64,000 nt of DNA from Stichopus chloronotus. Its lineage: Eukaryota; Echinodermata; Holothuroidea; Aspidochirotida; Stichopodidae. A program made the position numbers and the translations under genes. Positions 28,401-36,706 of the stretch are shown here, one piece after another. The DNA lies in assembly GCA_021234535.1 (NCBI GenBank), contig CM037840.1:8968643-9032642 (forward strand), written 5' to 3'. How positions within the stretch are numbered: position 1 is the stretch's first letter; each line of letters begins with the position of its first letter. Under the pieces are notes generated by a model. The model was not told the DNA's origin. It saw nothing but the letters and a program-made list of their open reading frames with translations, and searched no databases.

Positions 28401-31400
28401 TGTTATGAACGTCACCATAACTGTAAACTAGGTCAAGTCACAAATAAACAGCAACATGGGCTGTACGTTTAGCATACAACAATGTGATTTTCGTAAAAAA
28501 AATTAAGAAGTTTGATAGACCGTCTAAAAAGTGAAAACAAAACAGCATAGCGTAGGCCTTGCTTGTATTAATCCGAATTTATGAGCACTAGGCTACGTGC
28601 ACATATTCTTGAAAGAAGACCTTTAAATGATCAGTGATCTGTGCATAACAATATAATTAGGCTACCTATGAGGGTATGTGCATTTCAAATTGATAGATAC
28701 TAGTAAAAACTTTTGACTTGCGGTAGCCCAATTTTCTAAATGGTTATATTGCTGACCTACCATAGGAAGCCCCCAAAGCAACCCAGGAGACTAGGTCAAC
28801 AGACTGCTTACTAGGCCCACCCAGGCCCCTAATGGATCATGTCCATTGCCTATTCTGTTGAGACATGTCATTGTAACTATACTGTTCTGGAGTTAACCTT
28901 AATCATGCACTTCTATTGTAGTCCTAAATGAAGGGTCATTTTCAAAATACTACTTGCAAAAATTCAATAGAGTGAATGTAACAACCAAATATTTTGGTTA
29001 ACTGATTTATTCTAGTCTGCTGGATGGATAGTGGACATGATTTGCGGCCTAACTTAGAGCATAACATTACTTTCAACTAAAGACTTTTTGATACACATTT
29101 GCATTAGGCTAATGGATATGCTTTAGCCTATAAATATTCATCCAAAAATAAAAACTCTTATGATATCCTGCATAGGCCTTGGTCGCCCTCCTTCTCATGA
29201 CTTTACTGCCTGGACCGACTAGTGTAGCTCAAGCCCTTAAACAAGATCATGTGTTTTGCTGCACACATCTGTGGAATAGTACAAGGGAAACAAATAATAG
29301 GGTAGCGTAGCATTGTGGTATATTTAGCAAGGCTATGGCTGCATCTGTAGGACTGAAAACCAAGAAGGGAGACAGCATTTTGGCTTTACAATTTGGATAC
29401 CACTTTGTAGCTACCTGCATGAAATGACGGTTATAGGTAGATTAGTGAATAATATACGATCATTCGCAATTCACGTGAAGGACGTAGTATGTTGACATAT
29501 TAAATGCAGCTTATGATTTAATTGTCGAAGTAGGTACAGCATTATTTTGCTTGAAATAATTGATAACAATTTGATGCCTCGAACAAAAAGTAAGTAACTG
29601 GGTGATGGGTTTATTGATAATCATGAAAAGACAGAAGGTAGTTTGTTGAAAAATTTCGAAGATGGAACCTATTGAAAAAAAAATCATTCTTTCTTCTCAC
29701 TGGATATAAATATAAGATTACATTTGTTCTACGACGAGTGTAAGATAACCAACCCATCAGGTGTTAAAGATGGAACCCACAAAATTGAGGTGTTCAATTA
29801 CAATTTAATCAATCATCATACCAAGTATTTGTCAACTTAAATACCTGTTACCTTGCACCTTTGTGTAAGTATGATGATGTGAAGCAGTATGGGTTTGAAG
29901 CAGTACTTATACAAATTCTAATCATTATAGTGGGGTCTAAGTATGTCTCAGTATGAAACATGCAAATCCTACTTTATATTTGCAAAATCCTACTTCTTCC
30001 TACATTGAAGAGGTATCATAGAAAACTTGTGGGGGGTTTCGGTTGAACGTTGAGCTTTTCTTGAAAGTTATTTTGTGATATTACGACAGATTTGTGACTG
30101 AAAGATTTTACAACAGCTTAGTCCTCTACCAGGGGAAATGAATGTTGATGTAGATCAGGTCAAAGTTGATGCTCTTGTATTACTTAATAAGGAAAATACT
30201 ATGGATTAAGCTCTATAACTGCCAGTTGTATCGGCTTGGGCAGCTCTTGAAACAGTCATGTTTTCACTTCGTGCTTTTCTTCAATGGTTCAAAAATTCGA
30301 TGGCTGCCAAGAAGAGCCATTACCTGGGAAACTGTGATAGGAGGTACACCAACCCAAGTTCTTGCCATAACTGAAGGGAGAGCTTCTTGTTTAAGATCCT
30401 GTTCCTTTTGATTCCAAAGTTTCTGTGTTTAACCTGCTTATCATTCTGGTTTGACCTATTCCAAATTTTGTTTGTCATTAAATTAATGGGAGAACATTAT
30501 GTTTTTAATACCATTTTTAATAATTGGTCTTGGTATATTCCATTAATAAAGTAAGCAGAATGCATTAGCACAGTCAGAGTTGTGTAGACCTTTATTGGTC
30601 AGAAAAGATTGTCAGTGATGGTAGACCTGAAGCAGTACTTACCAAAAGAAAGCTTTTGCGACGAATGTGGGGCACATTCGCTAAAAACACATATGAGTTC
30701 ACCAGATGACTTTGGAGTAGATTGCAGGAACTAATTGTTCACTGAAAGCAGAAGGCCCCAAAGTAGTTTGAGGCAGGTACTCCTGTGGCAAATATTCGCG
30801 CAAAGTTTGCCGGAGACACAGAGTAGTTCTCGACAGGGTTTTATGTGGCGAACACTGACATTGAAGCCTGATCCAAGGGTCAGATAAACATTCCATTCTT
30901 ATCTAGATTACCGCGGCTACCCTTCACTTTCAAAGATTTTCCATGCAACTGATATGGTGTTTTTGTCTCAGCTAGAGCCAATCAAATACTTTGTTTAATC
31001 ACAGTAGACTAATTGTTTAGGCCAATTTGCAGATTAAATCACATGTATCAGGATCAAGTTTCATTGTGTATGAAAGAAATTGCAGGGGTACAAACATGTA
31101 ACATGGATCTGCTGCTGCTCATTAAAGTGATCAAGATGTGTGTGTGTGTGTGTGTGTGTGCGTGCCATACTGTAGGTAACCCAGATTTAATTCAAATTGA
31201 CTCAGATTTGGGTAGGTGGGGATTTAACCTAATAAAAAGCTTAGATTTTAGTCAAGTTTGCAAGCAGCACTTTTTGCAGTGTACAGGTTGTATTGCACAC
31301 GTTGTATGTATAAAGTTCTACTCTGCTGTAGAACATCACTTTCTGTTGTACACCACTTGTCTAACTGTACATGCGACTTTAGCGAGCCATGTAGCATGGC

Positions 31401-34400
31401 TTACGCATGGCTCACAGGTATTTATGTAATTCCTTCATTTTCATCCATTGTTTAAAGAGTTGTGAAGCACTTGTTACTTGTAATCTACTATTTGAAAATA
31501 TGATGGAATTTTCAATGAGAATATCAAACGAAGAAAGCAGGCAATTGATTTACTTAAAAAAAAAAAAACCAGTTAGTTTAACTTTAGTAGCGAAACAGTG
31601 TGTAGTGGCAGTGACTGTTATAGCAACCTAATGACAGTTACTGTTGTAGCAACGAATTAAAGCACCTGTAAAAAGTGGGTAAACCAAGTTGACGTTATGA
31701 TAGAAAAGAATCAGACAGTTTTCATGTTTTCATACTTCATATTTTCATAAAGTATATACTGCTAAACTTCTTCAAAAGCAGCGATTTCACAAGATATGCC
31801 ATAATATCATCTTGTACCAGTATGTTAATATTGGTATGTTTCTTTATCAATAGAAGCTGCCTGAGCGTATCCTCACCGTCAAATATGCAGATTGATGTTG
31901 TTGATCGTGTTGCTTCAAGTCTAAGTGTGAATGGATTTGACTGTGAAAACAGCACGATCCCTTTAAAGATGTCGTGTAAACCATGTGGAGTGGGCACTTA
32001 CTCTAATATTGCAACAGCTCAGTGTTCCTTATGCCCAAAGGGTAAATATTGACAAATGCATTAGACGTTTAACATATATAACACATTTCTAGCAAAATCA
32101 CCAAATCACATCACAGAAGATTAATTTTTCATTTGAAAGCTGAAACAGAATCTTATTTCATACCATAAGACCGATGCTCGGTTGGAACTCGCGAAGGGTC
32201 AGTTAATTCTTCTGAAATGCTTATACTTTGATTAACTTGTCTAGAATATTTGTATATATTTGTATATGTATGTTCAATATTAACACGGTATCTCGCATAT
32301 CTGCAGTGCATAAAGCATATACACACGGTCCTGAATGTTTTCGCATGCACGACTTGCAGGAGATACGCCAAGACTGCTTGCAAAGATTCATTATCTACAC
32401 TGATAATGGTGCCTTTGCTGCTTACTAGTGAGCAGTATATTCTTGTTTTTGAGACCGCGTCAAACTGTCTCGAAGTTGACACCCAATGAACATACGATTG
32501 TGAAATTTGGAAGTTTGGGAAAAGACAGTCCCGAACTCAATTTTCCAATCAACAACCGAAGCTAGCACGATGCCTACAGAGGGTCACCCGAGCACTCGGA
32601 AAACACGAAAACAACACGAGCTAGCAAATATTTGTGGTAGCTTACATCCGCAGAAAAGACGAAGGCGAGGCGAAGGATAAGCGACGTCGTATTTAGAACA
32701 CGAGGTATTCGAAATAAGTCATGACTTACCTATGTTACAACGATATTCTACAGACAGTGGGAAATTCAGTTATCGAGAACCACCAGATGATGTCATTGTC
32801 ATATGCTAGAAATTTGATGATGAAATAGGTGCTACAGTAACATAAGACAAATTTTAGATGTAAGAGGAGGTGCTGATCCCATGCGATTTGTTCATTATGT
32901 TCTCTTTGATGTATAAAAAAAGAGAACATGATGCCTTTTTTTCGAGTTATTTCATCATTAAAGCATGCCATTCTGCTGGATTGTGAGTAATTGCAATTGC
33001 TTCTACTGTGTTCAGTTGCTCAGAACTGACTAAACGTGAAACTAAGCCCTACACGATAGGGTCTGTTGCAGGGGCCAACTGACCAGACCGAACCACGTTG
33101 ACGCATTGGCAATTCATGCTGTGAGACTGGCTTTTATATGACCTTGTCTATGCTATCGTACGTACTCTTGTACGACGGTTACTAGAAGGCAAAGCGAGGG
33201 ATTCACGAGTCGTGTTGCCTTTGTAAGACAATCGTGCTCCGTTTTGTTTCCTTCGTGTTGTCTTCACGAGGGGCAAAATGCCCAATGGCATCGATGAACA
33301 CACGCAGTAAAGACGAGGATGACACGACTTGACAGAATGCCCTCATAATGGCCTTACGCCGCACAAAATGACGAATTAAACATCCAAAATCAACCAGGGG
33401 AAGGCTTTCTTTTGGCATGCCAAACATTTTGCCATCGCTCACAAGTTCCCACCGAAGTCCGTGAAACTCCATCTGTGGTCATACGATGGCTTAACGCACC
33501 CATTAACGAATGTCCCGATCTTTGTACTCTCACAGCCAGAGTTGAAAATTTTCTACATCGTGTGTCCTTCTGGTGTCAACTTTGGGATTGTGTGATTCCG
33601 ACTTTATTTTACACCAGCAACAACATAAATATCTCACAAATTGAGTTTTGTTCGAAATTCCGTTCCGAAGATTGTACAAACGTATTGAACATTCTTTTTC
33701 GTTGGTTTCAGACACTTATATGGTACTACTAAAACTTCCATTAATGAAATTTCGATCTACCGTACTTTGTGCTTTATTACAGGGGGATTTTATCAAGATG
33801 AAGTAGGCCAAACAAAGTGCAAACTGTGTAACCCAGGAATGTATGTCAAGAAAGGAGGAGGTAGATCTTCCAAAGATTGTGGTGTTTGTCCAGAAGGAAC
33901 CAATCAAGCTATACATGCTGGTCATCGTGCGTGTTACTGCAAGAAAGGGTATGCACGCAAAGATCGGTATGGACCGTGCTTTCGTTGTCTTCAGAAAGGA
34001 CTCAAATGCGATACTGAATTCCAAGCCCTTCTCCCCGGTTATACTTGGAACTGGAACATATCGGGCTCAAATCTAACACAATACAAACTATTTGTTGAAG
34101 AGATAAAGGTGACAACTGATAGCGATTTTGAAGTCCAAAATTACACTGGAAGTATACCAATGGTATTTAAATGCCAATATTCTAGTAGTTGTCCTAACAA
34201 TCATGATAACATAGCTGGAAACTGTGCAGTTGGATACAGGGGTTGGTTGTGTGCCAACTGTGTGCCCGGCTACTACCTAGTGCTTAACTCTTGCATCCCT
34301 TGCCCAAGTTCAGTTACTGTTATCTTAGAATGCTGCATTTTCTTTCTGTTGTGTGGTCTACTCAGTGTTCTGTTAGTCCTTCGTATGAAACGAAAAGACC

Positions 34401-36706
34401 GAAGTAAACACCAGTCACGCTCTTTGTTCGATGTTATGATTGCAAGGATTAAAATCCTCCTTGGATTCTATCAAGTAATAGGGGAAATGTTTTCAATTGT
34501 AGGGGATATATCTTTCACAGGATCATTAGTTATCATAGGCAAGTTCATTACAGCTTTTGAAATAAACATCTTAAGACTCATTGTCCGACCGAGATGCTTA
34601 GATCAAAGATTTGACTTCAACCCAAAGGTACAATTGATAGCCGTATCAATAGTTCCTTTGATCATTGCGTTGGTCCCATTCGTATGTTACCATATCAGAA
34701 AATTGTACGTCCGTATCATGTACTCCCCAACTGTGTATATGTCTTTCCAGTCTCATTTTCAAAATCTTAAGGCTTATCTTTGCTCATGCGTAGTAATTTC
34801 GTGGTTTATAATTTATCCATCGGTCTGCTCTGTTATTTTTAGCCTGTATCCCATGTCTTGCAAAAGTTTTGTCCTTGATCAAAAGAATACCACTATCATA
34901 ACGCGTCTTCGGTCTGATTTAGATCTGGATTGCTACGACCTTCGTGAGCACCATACAGCTGCACTCATTCTTACTCCCTTATACGTGATTGCATTTCCGG
35001 TGGCACTTTGCTATAACCTACGTAAAATCACTTGTCAGTCTCGACACTATTCTCGGATTGATAATGTCTCTGTTGAAAATATTGACGACTCAAATGTTTC
35101 CCTTATGGGCACTTACTCTTCAACTCCGAAATGGTTTTACTTCATTTCTGAAAATTACAAGATCAAATTTTGGTTTTGGGAAGTTCTTGAATTGTCCCGG
35201 AAAGCTACCCAAAGTCTCCTGATTACTCTCTACGGCTGGGAGGATCGAACGACTGTGATGATGACGACTTTCATTGCTGTCATATTCCTGGTACTTCACT
35301 CCTGGTATCGGCCTATGAAGAGCTCTTATGAGCAATGGTTACAGGTAATTTCACTTTCTATAAAAAAATGTCTGACACTGGTTAAACAAATGTCTGACAT
35401 TTTCTGCGACTTCAACAGTAACTGTGGTTCTGGAGTGCATACATCTTCTAAGTACAAAACTGTGGAACCTTTTTTATCATTTTGATCTGTGCATTTGAAT
35501 TGGAGACGGATGTAATATTTGTTCACCTAAATATTGGTAGTCTTATGAAAGTTTGAATAAATAATAAACGATAGAATCATCCTTCTGGTAGGGTACACCT
35601 GTATTGAAATGTCTAGTGATATAAAAAATAAAAACTATGCAAACTATTCATTCCTTCATTTAACTCGCTTTTTAAAAAAGTATCTGTTTGGTTTCTTGAC
35701 CGTTGGTATAACAAATTTACTCATATAAAGTAGTTTTTCTGGTCTCTTAATTGTTTTCGCTTCTAATTTGACCTTTCTCTCTGCTGTGAATTCTCGCCTC
35801 GATTCTTTGCAATTATTTCACTTTTTATTACTTTATAGAGGGGCGGGTCGCGTTTGCTCATTTTCTTCACCAAAATAACAAATATGGAATTATAAATGTT
35901 AAAATAAAATATGATATTTCTTACCCATGATTACAAAGAACTGTGTAATTATGGCTGTAGAACTATATGTAACAGAGCATGGAAATTGACGCAGCCTTAG
36001 TAACACAAAGTCAATAACTAATTGGTGATGGATCAGTGTTTAAAACAACAAGATATTGTCCTGTTGTGCTATGCAGTAAAGAGTACAGTAGCAACGTTGC
36101 GAGATATTTGCAGTCAGTACCTTTAATTGTGCCAACGAGTCCATTTTTTTAAAGCAAATGTGATAACAGGTACACCAAAATGTTACTCTCAATTTTTTTT
36201 TTCACTTTTGCATTACTACTTGATGACATTTCTAAAATGTGCTTCCATTTCTTATAATTTTATTACCATAGATGCTTTCCTTGACTGCTATCTTTATTAA
36301 CGTTCTTGTTGCGGCCACCAATTTTCCAAGTGAAAGTGAAGGCCCAGTTGCAGTCTGTCTTGCATTGTTAAATATCACAATCCTAGTGATCATAACAGGT
36401 AAAAGGAAACAAAACCAGTCATCTCTTAAGTTCGATTGTCGTACCTTGATTTCCAAGAAGAAATAATGCATACAATTCTTTCGTGTAATTAATACTTTGG
36501 GCATATAATAATCGTACTAATGTAAATTACAGTCTTACTTCCTGTTGTTGAATTGGAAGATCGTTAAAATTTTACACCCAAACTAGCAAACTCGATTTTT
36601 TTTAACATTCACAGGTGAACTCTTCATCGTCATTATGATGCATTCGACACGGATCAGGATAATAGGGAAGCTTTTGAAAAGACCGCGTAATGTAATTATT
36701 CAGTGA
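1845..36706 (+). CDS. Split gene: LRR / GCC2-GCC3 Cys-rich / multipass membrane protein (5' end outside window)
   Basis: Fourteen intact exons join in one frame: 1845-1916, 8074-8145, 8645-8716, 9735-9806, 12993-13064, 20267-20416, 20740-20808, 24711-24779, 26485-26556, 26819-26875, 31854-32041, 33783-35344, 36272-36398 and 36615-36706. Every LRR exon starts with one base that completes a codon and ends with two bases of the next, so introns are phase 2. The last three introns are phases 1, 0 and 1, and all junctions fit. The product would have an extracellular LRR array, GCC2/GCC3-like Cys repeats and a C-terminal bundle of about eight or nine hydrophobic segments, so it should be a plasma-membrane receptor-like protein. 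No signal peptide or LRR N-cap is present, so upstream exons are missing. The function is unknown; sensing or immune recognition is inferred only from the LRR ectodomain. Two further decayed LRR exons lie at 572 and 2753. Confidence 0.85.
2753..2823 (+). pseudogene. Decayed LRR exon (1-bp deletion, lost donor)
   Basis: A good acceptor (TTCCAG) precedes a segment that aligns with the 1845 exon but is 71 rather than 72 bp. The missing base falls near the LxxN motif and brings a TAG into frame. The donor is TTAAGT instead of GTAAGT. Two independent lesions argue for a true dead exon rather than a single base-call error. Confidence 0.8.
4137..4217 (+). repeat. Short imperfect tandem repeat
   Basis: The unit ATAATGAATACCAC occurs three times (about 4137, 4160, 4197) with variable AT-rich spacers. 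Confidence 0.6.
4847..4862 (+). repeat. (TC)n microsatellite
   Basis: A run of about eight TC units. Confidence 0.8.
5079..5088 (+). repeat. Candidate target-site duplication, 3' side of LINE
   Basis: TTGAAGTGAA here is repeated exactly at 7671-7680, at the other edge of the LINE relic. Ten bases in AT-rich DNA could match by chance. Confidence 0.4.
5089..7670 (-). mobile_element. Decayed non-LTR (LINE) retrotransposon, 5'-truncated
   Basis: Broken minus-strand frames give a reverse transcriptase in order. A pre-RT region lies at 7518-7007. RT follows at 6814-6533, with AKVIPIYKKDGASLLSNYRP then ISILSGFSKILE. Motif A is near 6480 (GVFMDRSKAYDTLDH), a LADDT catalytic motif is near 6215, and a C-terminal RT-associated region is at 5929-5492. 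Stops and frameshifts separate the pieces and no endonuclease or ORF1 was seen, so it is dead and 5'-truncated. The 3' end is rich in AATAAA/ATCAATC at about 5090-5130, as in CR1/L2-like LINEs. It sits antisense in an intron of the LRR gene. Confidence 0.85.
7671..7680 (+). repeat. Candidate target-site duplication, 5' side of LINE
   Basis: Exact copy of 5079-5088. Together the two would bound an insertion of about 2.58 kb. Confidence 0.4.
8074..8145 (+). CDS. LRR exon, 72 bp
   Basis: Bounded by TTACAG and GTAAGT, phase 2-2. It reads ...DNRLTSLPNAVLRDLTSLQY.... It belongs to the same subtype (LTSLPN-V-DLTSLQY) as the dead exon at 572, and the preceding intron (7750-8035) matches 220-480, so a multi-exon block was copied. 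Confidence 0.85.
8645..8716 (+). CDS. LRR exon, 72 bp
   Basis: Bounded by TTACAG and GTAAGT, phase 2-2. It reads ...KNNSLASLPNDVFRGLTVL.... One LRR; variable residues sit at the positions expected to face outward in the LRR solenoid. Confidence 0.85.
9735..9806 (+). CDS. LRR exon, 72 bp
   Basis: Bounded by TTACAG and GTAAGT, phase 2-2. It reads ...ENNLSSLPNDVFRGLTRLEF.... Near-identical to the 1845 exon, including about 120 bp of upstream intron, so the two copies derive from a recent duplication. Confidence 0.87.
10420..12000. other. Foreign segment inside an LRR intron
   Basis: Module-like intron sequence stops near 10400 and resumes near 12005. The 1.6 kb between them is not found elsewhere in the window and has only short, unrecognised open frames on both strands (about 11176-11523). 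It is probably an old insertion of unknown type. Confidence 0.4.
12543..12577 (+). repeat. Short tandem repeat
   Basis: ATGAAAGGGC occurs three times in 35 bases with small spacers. Confidence 0.6.
12993..13064 (+). CDS. LRR exon, 72 bp
   Basis: Bounded by TTACAG and GTAAGT, phase 2-2. It reads ...RNNLATLPNDVFRGLNQLRM.... This is the last copy of the recently duplicated block; the next LRR exon is over 7 kb away and diverged. Confidence 0.85.
13660..13930 (+). repeat. Dispersed repeat family A, copy 1
   Basis: Shared landmarks in order are TGGCGACAGTTTC, ACCTTATCTG, GCAGTCTTCACAAAAAAGGG, and GCGCCACCATTGGTTGG. It matches 15330-15590 directly and 43770-44020, 43330-43640 and 41070-41380 in reverse orientation. 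A G run lies inside it. Confidence 0.65.
15330..15590 (+). repeat. Dispersed repeat family A, copy 2
   Basis: Matches the 13660 copy along most of its length (ACAGTTTCAGAGTCTATTAA, GAAGTCTTTACAAAAAAGGC, GGCGCTCCACCATTAGTTG), with diverged stretches. No coding potential seen. Confidence 0.6.
18000..18580 (+). repeat. Tandem repeat of about 157 bp, roughly 3.5 copies
   Basis: The same order of motifs (TGAAATTTRCT-ATTTTTGAG, AAAAGT-AAT---GCC, TTTCCAGCATATCTTGAG, CAAAATTTTGCAAG, TTACCTGAGAACACA, TTATGGTAAATCCAG) starts near 18085, 18243 and 18400, with partial units at both ends. Copies are diverged, so it is an old array. A single copy occurs at 25590-25720. Confidence 0.65.
19250..19420 (+). 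repeat. Dispersed repeat family B, right-end fragment
   Basis: GACATGTGGTTGCGGTAAAC to TAGATTGCCCTCTTGTTAC matches 25762-25870, which follows a copy of the 157-bp unit there. A shorter match is at about 17965-17995. The 17.9-19.4 kb stretch is therefore probably one expanded or rearranged copy of family B. Confidence 0.6.
20267..20416 (+). CDS. Double LRR exon, 150 bp
   Basis: Bounded by CTTACAG and GTGAGT, phase 2-2. It codes two LRRs (first ...NNRISNIIPMAFNRSILSNL..., second ...ENELEVVPKYAFIGLNALQM). It is diverged from the 72-bp exons and not part of the recent duplication, so it probably belongs to the conserved C-terminal LRR section. Confidence 0.83.
20740..20808 (+). CDS. LRR exon, 69 bp
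   Basis: Bounded by TTTCAG and GTAAGT, phase 2-2. It reads GMFGNQIHTIADEAFSNVNI..., a slightly short LRR. Confidence 0.78.
20809..24710. other. Intron without recognised gene
   Basis: It lies between two LRR exons. Open frames up to about 97 codons on both strands show no known domain. It holds a 16-base G run (23163-23178). Sequence at 23470-23560 is similar to 15900-16010 (TGATGAGAATTACTGA...TTTATTGAGG), a short dispersed repeat. Confidence 0.5.
24711..24779 (+). CDS. LRR exon, 69 bp
   Basis: Bounded by TCATACAG and GTAAGA, phase 2-2. It reads LLFRNNLTSITGNPFDYSAI..., one LRR with conserved N and L positions. The open frame runs on upstream into the intron, so the acceptor at 24710 was chosen by phase and by alignment to the other LRR exons. 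Confidence 0.78.
24935..24992 (+). mobile_element. LINE reverse-transcriptase fragment (left part)
   Basis: Plus-strand translation gives WLLKFNPDKCNIMRTG, the conserved LxFNPDKC region downstream of the catalytic DD in CR1/L2-type RTs. The matching continuation is found at 25873, after an inserted repeat. Confidence 0.65.
25000..25868 (+). repeat. Dispersed repeat family B, nested in a LINE
   Basis: It starts with ATTATCTCATCGCCCTATAG and ends with TGGATTGCCCTCTTGTTA. It interrupts the LINE between 24992 and 25873. It holds one copy of the 157-bp unit (25590-25720) and a GT microsatellite. The left end matches 40395-40450 in reverse, and the right end matches 19250-19420. Long minus-strand open frames here come from the GT run and are not genes. 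Confidence 0.6.
25433..25468 (+). repeat. (GT)n microsatellite
   Basis: About 13 uninterrupted GT units with flanking GCGT variants. Confidence 0.9.
25873..26165 (+). mobile_element. LINE reverse-transcriptase fragment (right part)
   Basis: Translation gives EKDIGAIIDN-LSFDKHMTE, then TKNKANSVMG, FTYLDHS-FKLLYVSFVGVH, IDYANQV-KPY and IENVQR, the well-conserved C-terminal RT region of CR1/L2-like LINEs. At least three in-frame stops show it is dead. It is in sense orientation within the LRR gene intron. Confidence 0.8.
26238..26360 (+). repeat. Low-complexity TCTG/TCGG/GTCC tract
   Basis: A degenerate tetranucleotide tract (TCTGTCTGTGTCTGTCGG, GTCCGTCCGTCCG). It ends about 125 bases before the LRR exon at 26485. 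Confidence 0.8.
26485..26556 (+). CDS. LRR exon, 72 bp
   Basis: Bounded by ATTTCAG and GTAAGT, phase 2-2. It reads HLYDNNIVEIDAQSLTKIST..., a diverged LRR. Confidence 0.78.
26819..26875 (+). CDS. Short LRR-like exon, 57 bp
   Basis: Bounded by CTCCAG and GTAAGT, phase 2-2. It reads YISCDNLNAIPKNHNHDK. It keeps the N-L--IP core of an LRR and has a Cys, so it may be the last, truncated repeat leading into the C-cap. Confidence 0.7.
26876..31853. other. Large intron without recognised features
   Basis: A 5-kb intron before the Cys-rich exon. Short open frames (around 30166, 30699, 31013) show no domain that I recognise. TAGGCCT/AGGCCTA-like words are frequent at 27.8-29.2 kb. A GT microsatellite lies at 31137-31164. 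Confidence 0.5.
31137..31164 (+). repeat. (GT)n microsatellite
   Basis: About 12 GT units. Confidence 0.9.
31854..32041 (+). CDS. Exon: LRR C-terminal flank plus start of GCC2/GCC3 Cys repeat
   Basis: The acceptor is CAATAG (31848-31853) and the donor GTAAAT at 32042. The exon begins in phase 2 and ends in phase 1. After about 45 residues with two Cys it reads CKPCGVGTYSNIATAQCSLC, the CxxCxxGTYS...C..C pattern of the GCC2/GCC3 (ephrin-receptor-like) repeat. The split Gly codon completes exactly with the first two bases of the exon at 33783. Confidence 0.82.
32042..33782. other. Intron splitting a GCC2/GCC3 repeat
   Basis: This phase-1 intron splits a Gly codon in a Cys-rich repeat. Open frames in both directions (89 codons minus strand at 33203-33472; 109 codons minus strand at 32153-32482) are unmatched to any family I know, and may be transposon debris. 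Confidence 0.5.
33783..35344 (+). CDS. Large exon: GCC2/GCC3 repeats and multipass membrane domain
   Basis: This 1562-bp exon starts in phase 1 after TTACAG and ends in phase 0 at CAG before GTAATT. About 180 extracellular residues hold Cys-rich GCC2/GCC3-like units (GFYQDEVGQTKCKLC; CGVCPEGT; CYCKKGYARKDRYGPCFRC), then a spacer with N-glycosylation sequons, then a second Cys cluster (CAVGYRGWLCANCVPGYY ... CIPCP). From about 34330 come hydrophobic segments: 34330-34390, 34450-34590 (probably two), 34630-34700, 34770-34860, 34960-35020 and 35235-35300. A basic stretch after the first segment (RMKRKDRSKHQ) suggests an outside N-terminus. The WEVLELSRKATQSLL and SWYRPMKSSYEQWLQ motifs recall the C-terminal membrane module that follows GCC2/GCC3 repeats in many invertebrate and protist proteins; this is recall, not a search. 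Confidence 0.88.
35345..35571 (+). other. Possible intron-retention 3' end
   Basis: If the donor at 35345 is not used, the frame stays open for 46 more codons to a TGA after 35485, and overlapping AATAAA signals follow at about 35557-35571. This could give a shorter isoform lacking the last two helices. It is a possibility only; the phase-consistent downstream exons look like the main form. Confidence 0.3.
36272..36398 (+). CDS. Exon: penultimate, transmembrane
   Basis: Bounded by ACCATAG and GTAAAA, phase 0 to phase 1, 127 bp. It codes a hydrophobic helix (LSLTAIFINVLVAA), a short acidic loop and the start of another helix (AVCLALLNITILVIIT). The first codon is ATG, but phase and lack of an upstream signal make it an internal Met. 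Confidence 0.82.
36615..36706 (+). CDS. Exon: C-terminal tail and stop
   Basis: The acceptor is TTCACAG at 36608-36614. The exon finishes the last helix (GELFIVIMMH) and adds a basic tail (STRIRIIGKLLKRPRNVIIQ) ending in TGA at 36704-36706. The basic residues fit a cytoplasmic C-terminus. No canonical AATAAA lies in the next 900 bases; one occurs at about 37668. Confidence 0.8.

Noticed and set aside
30658..30681. Small inverted repeat (GAATGTG/CACATTC)
   Set aside because: Seven-base arms are expected by chance in a window of this size.
33203..33472. 89-codon minus-strand frame that looked like a transposase fragment
   Set aside because: No catalytic motif could be identified; it lies in an intron and may be chance or debris.
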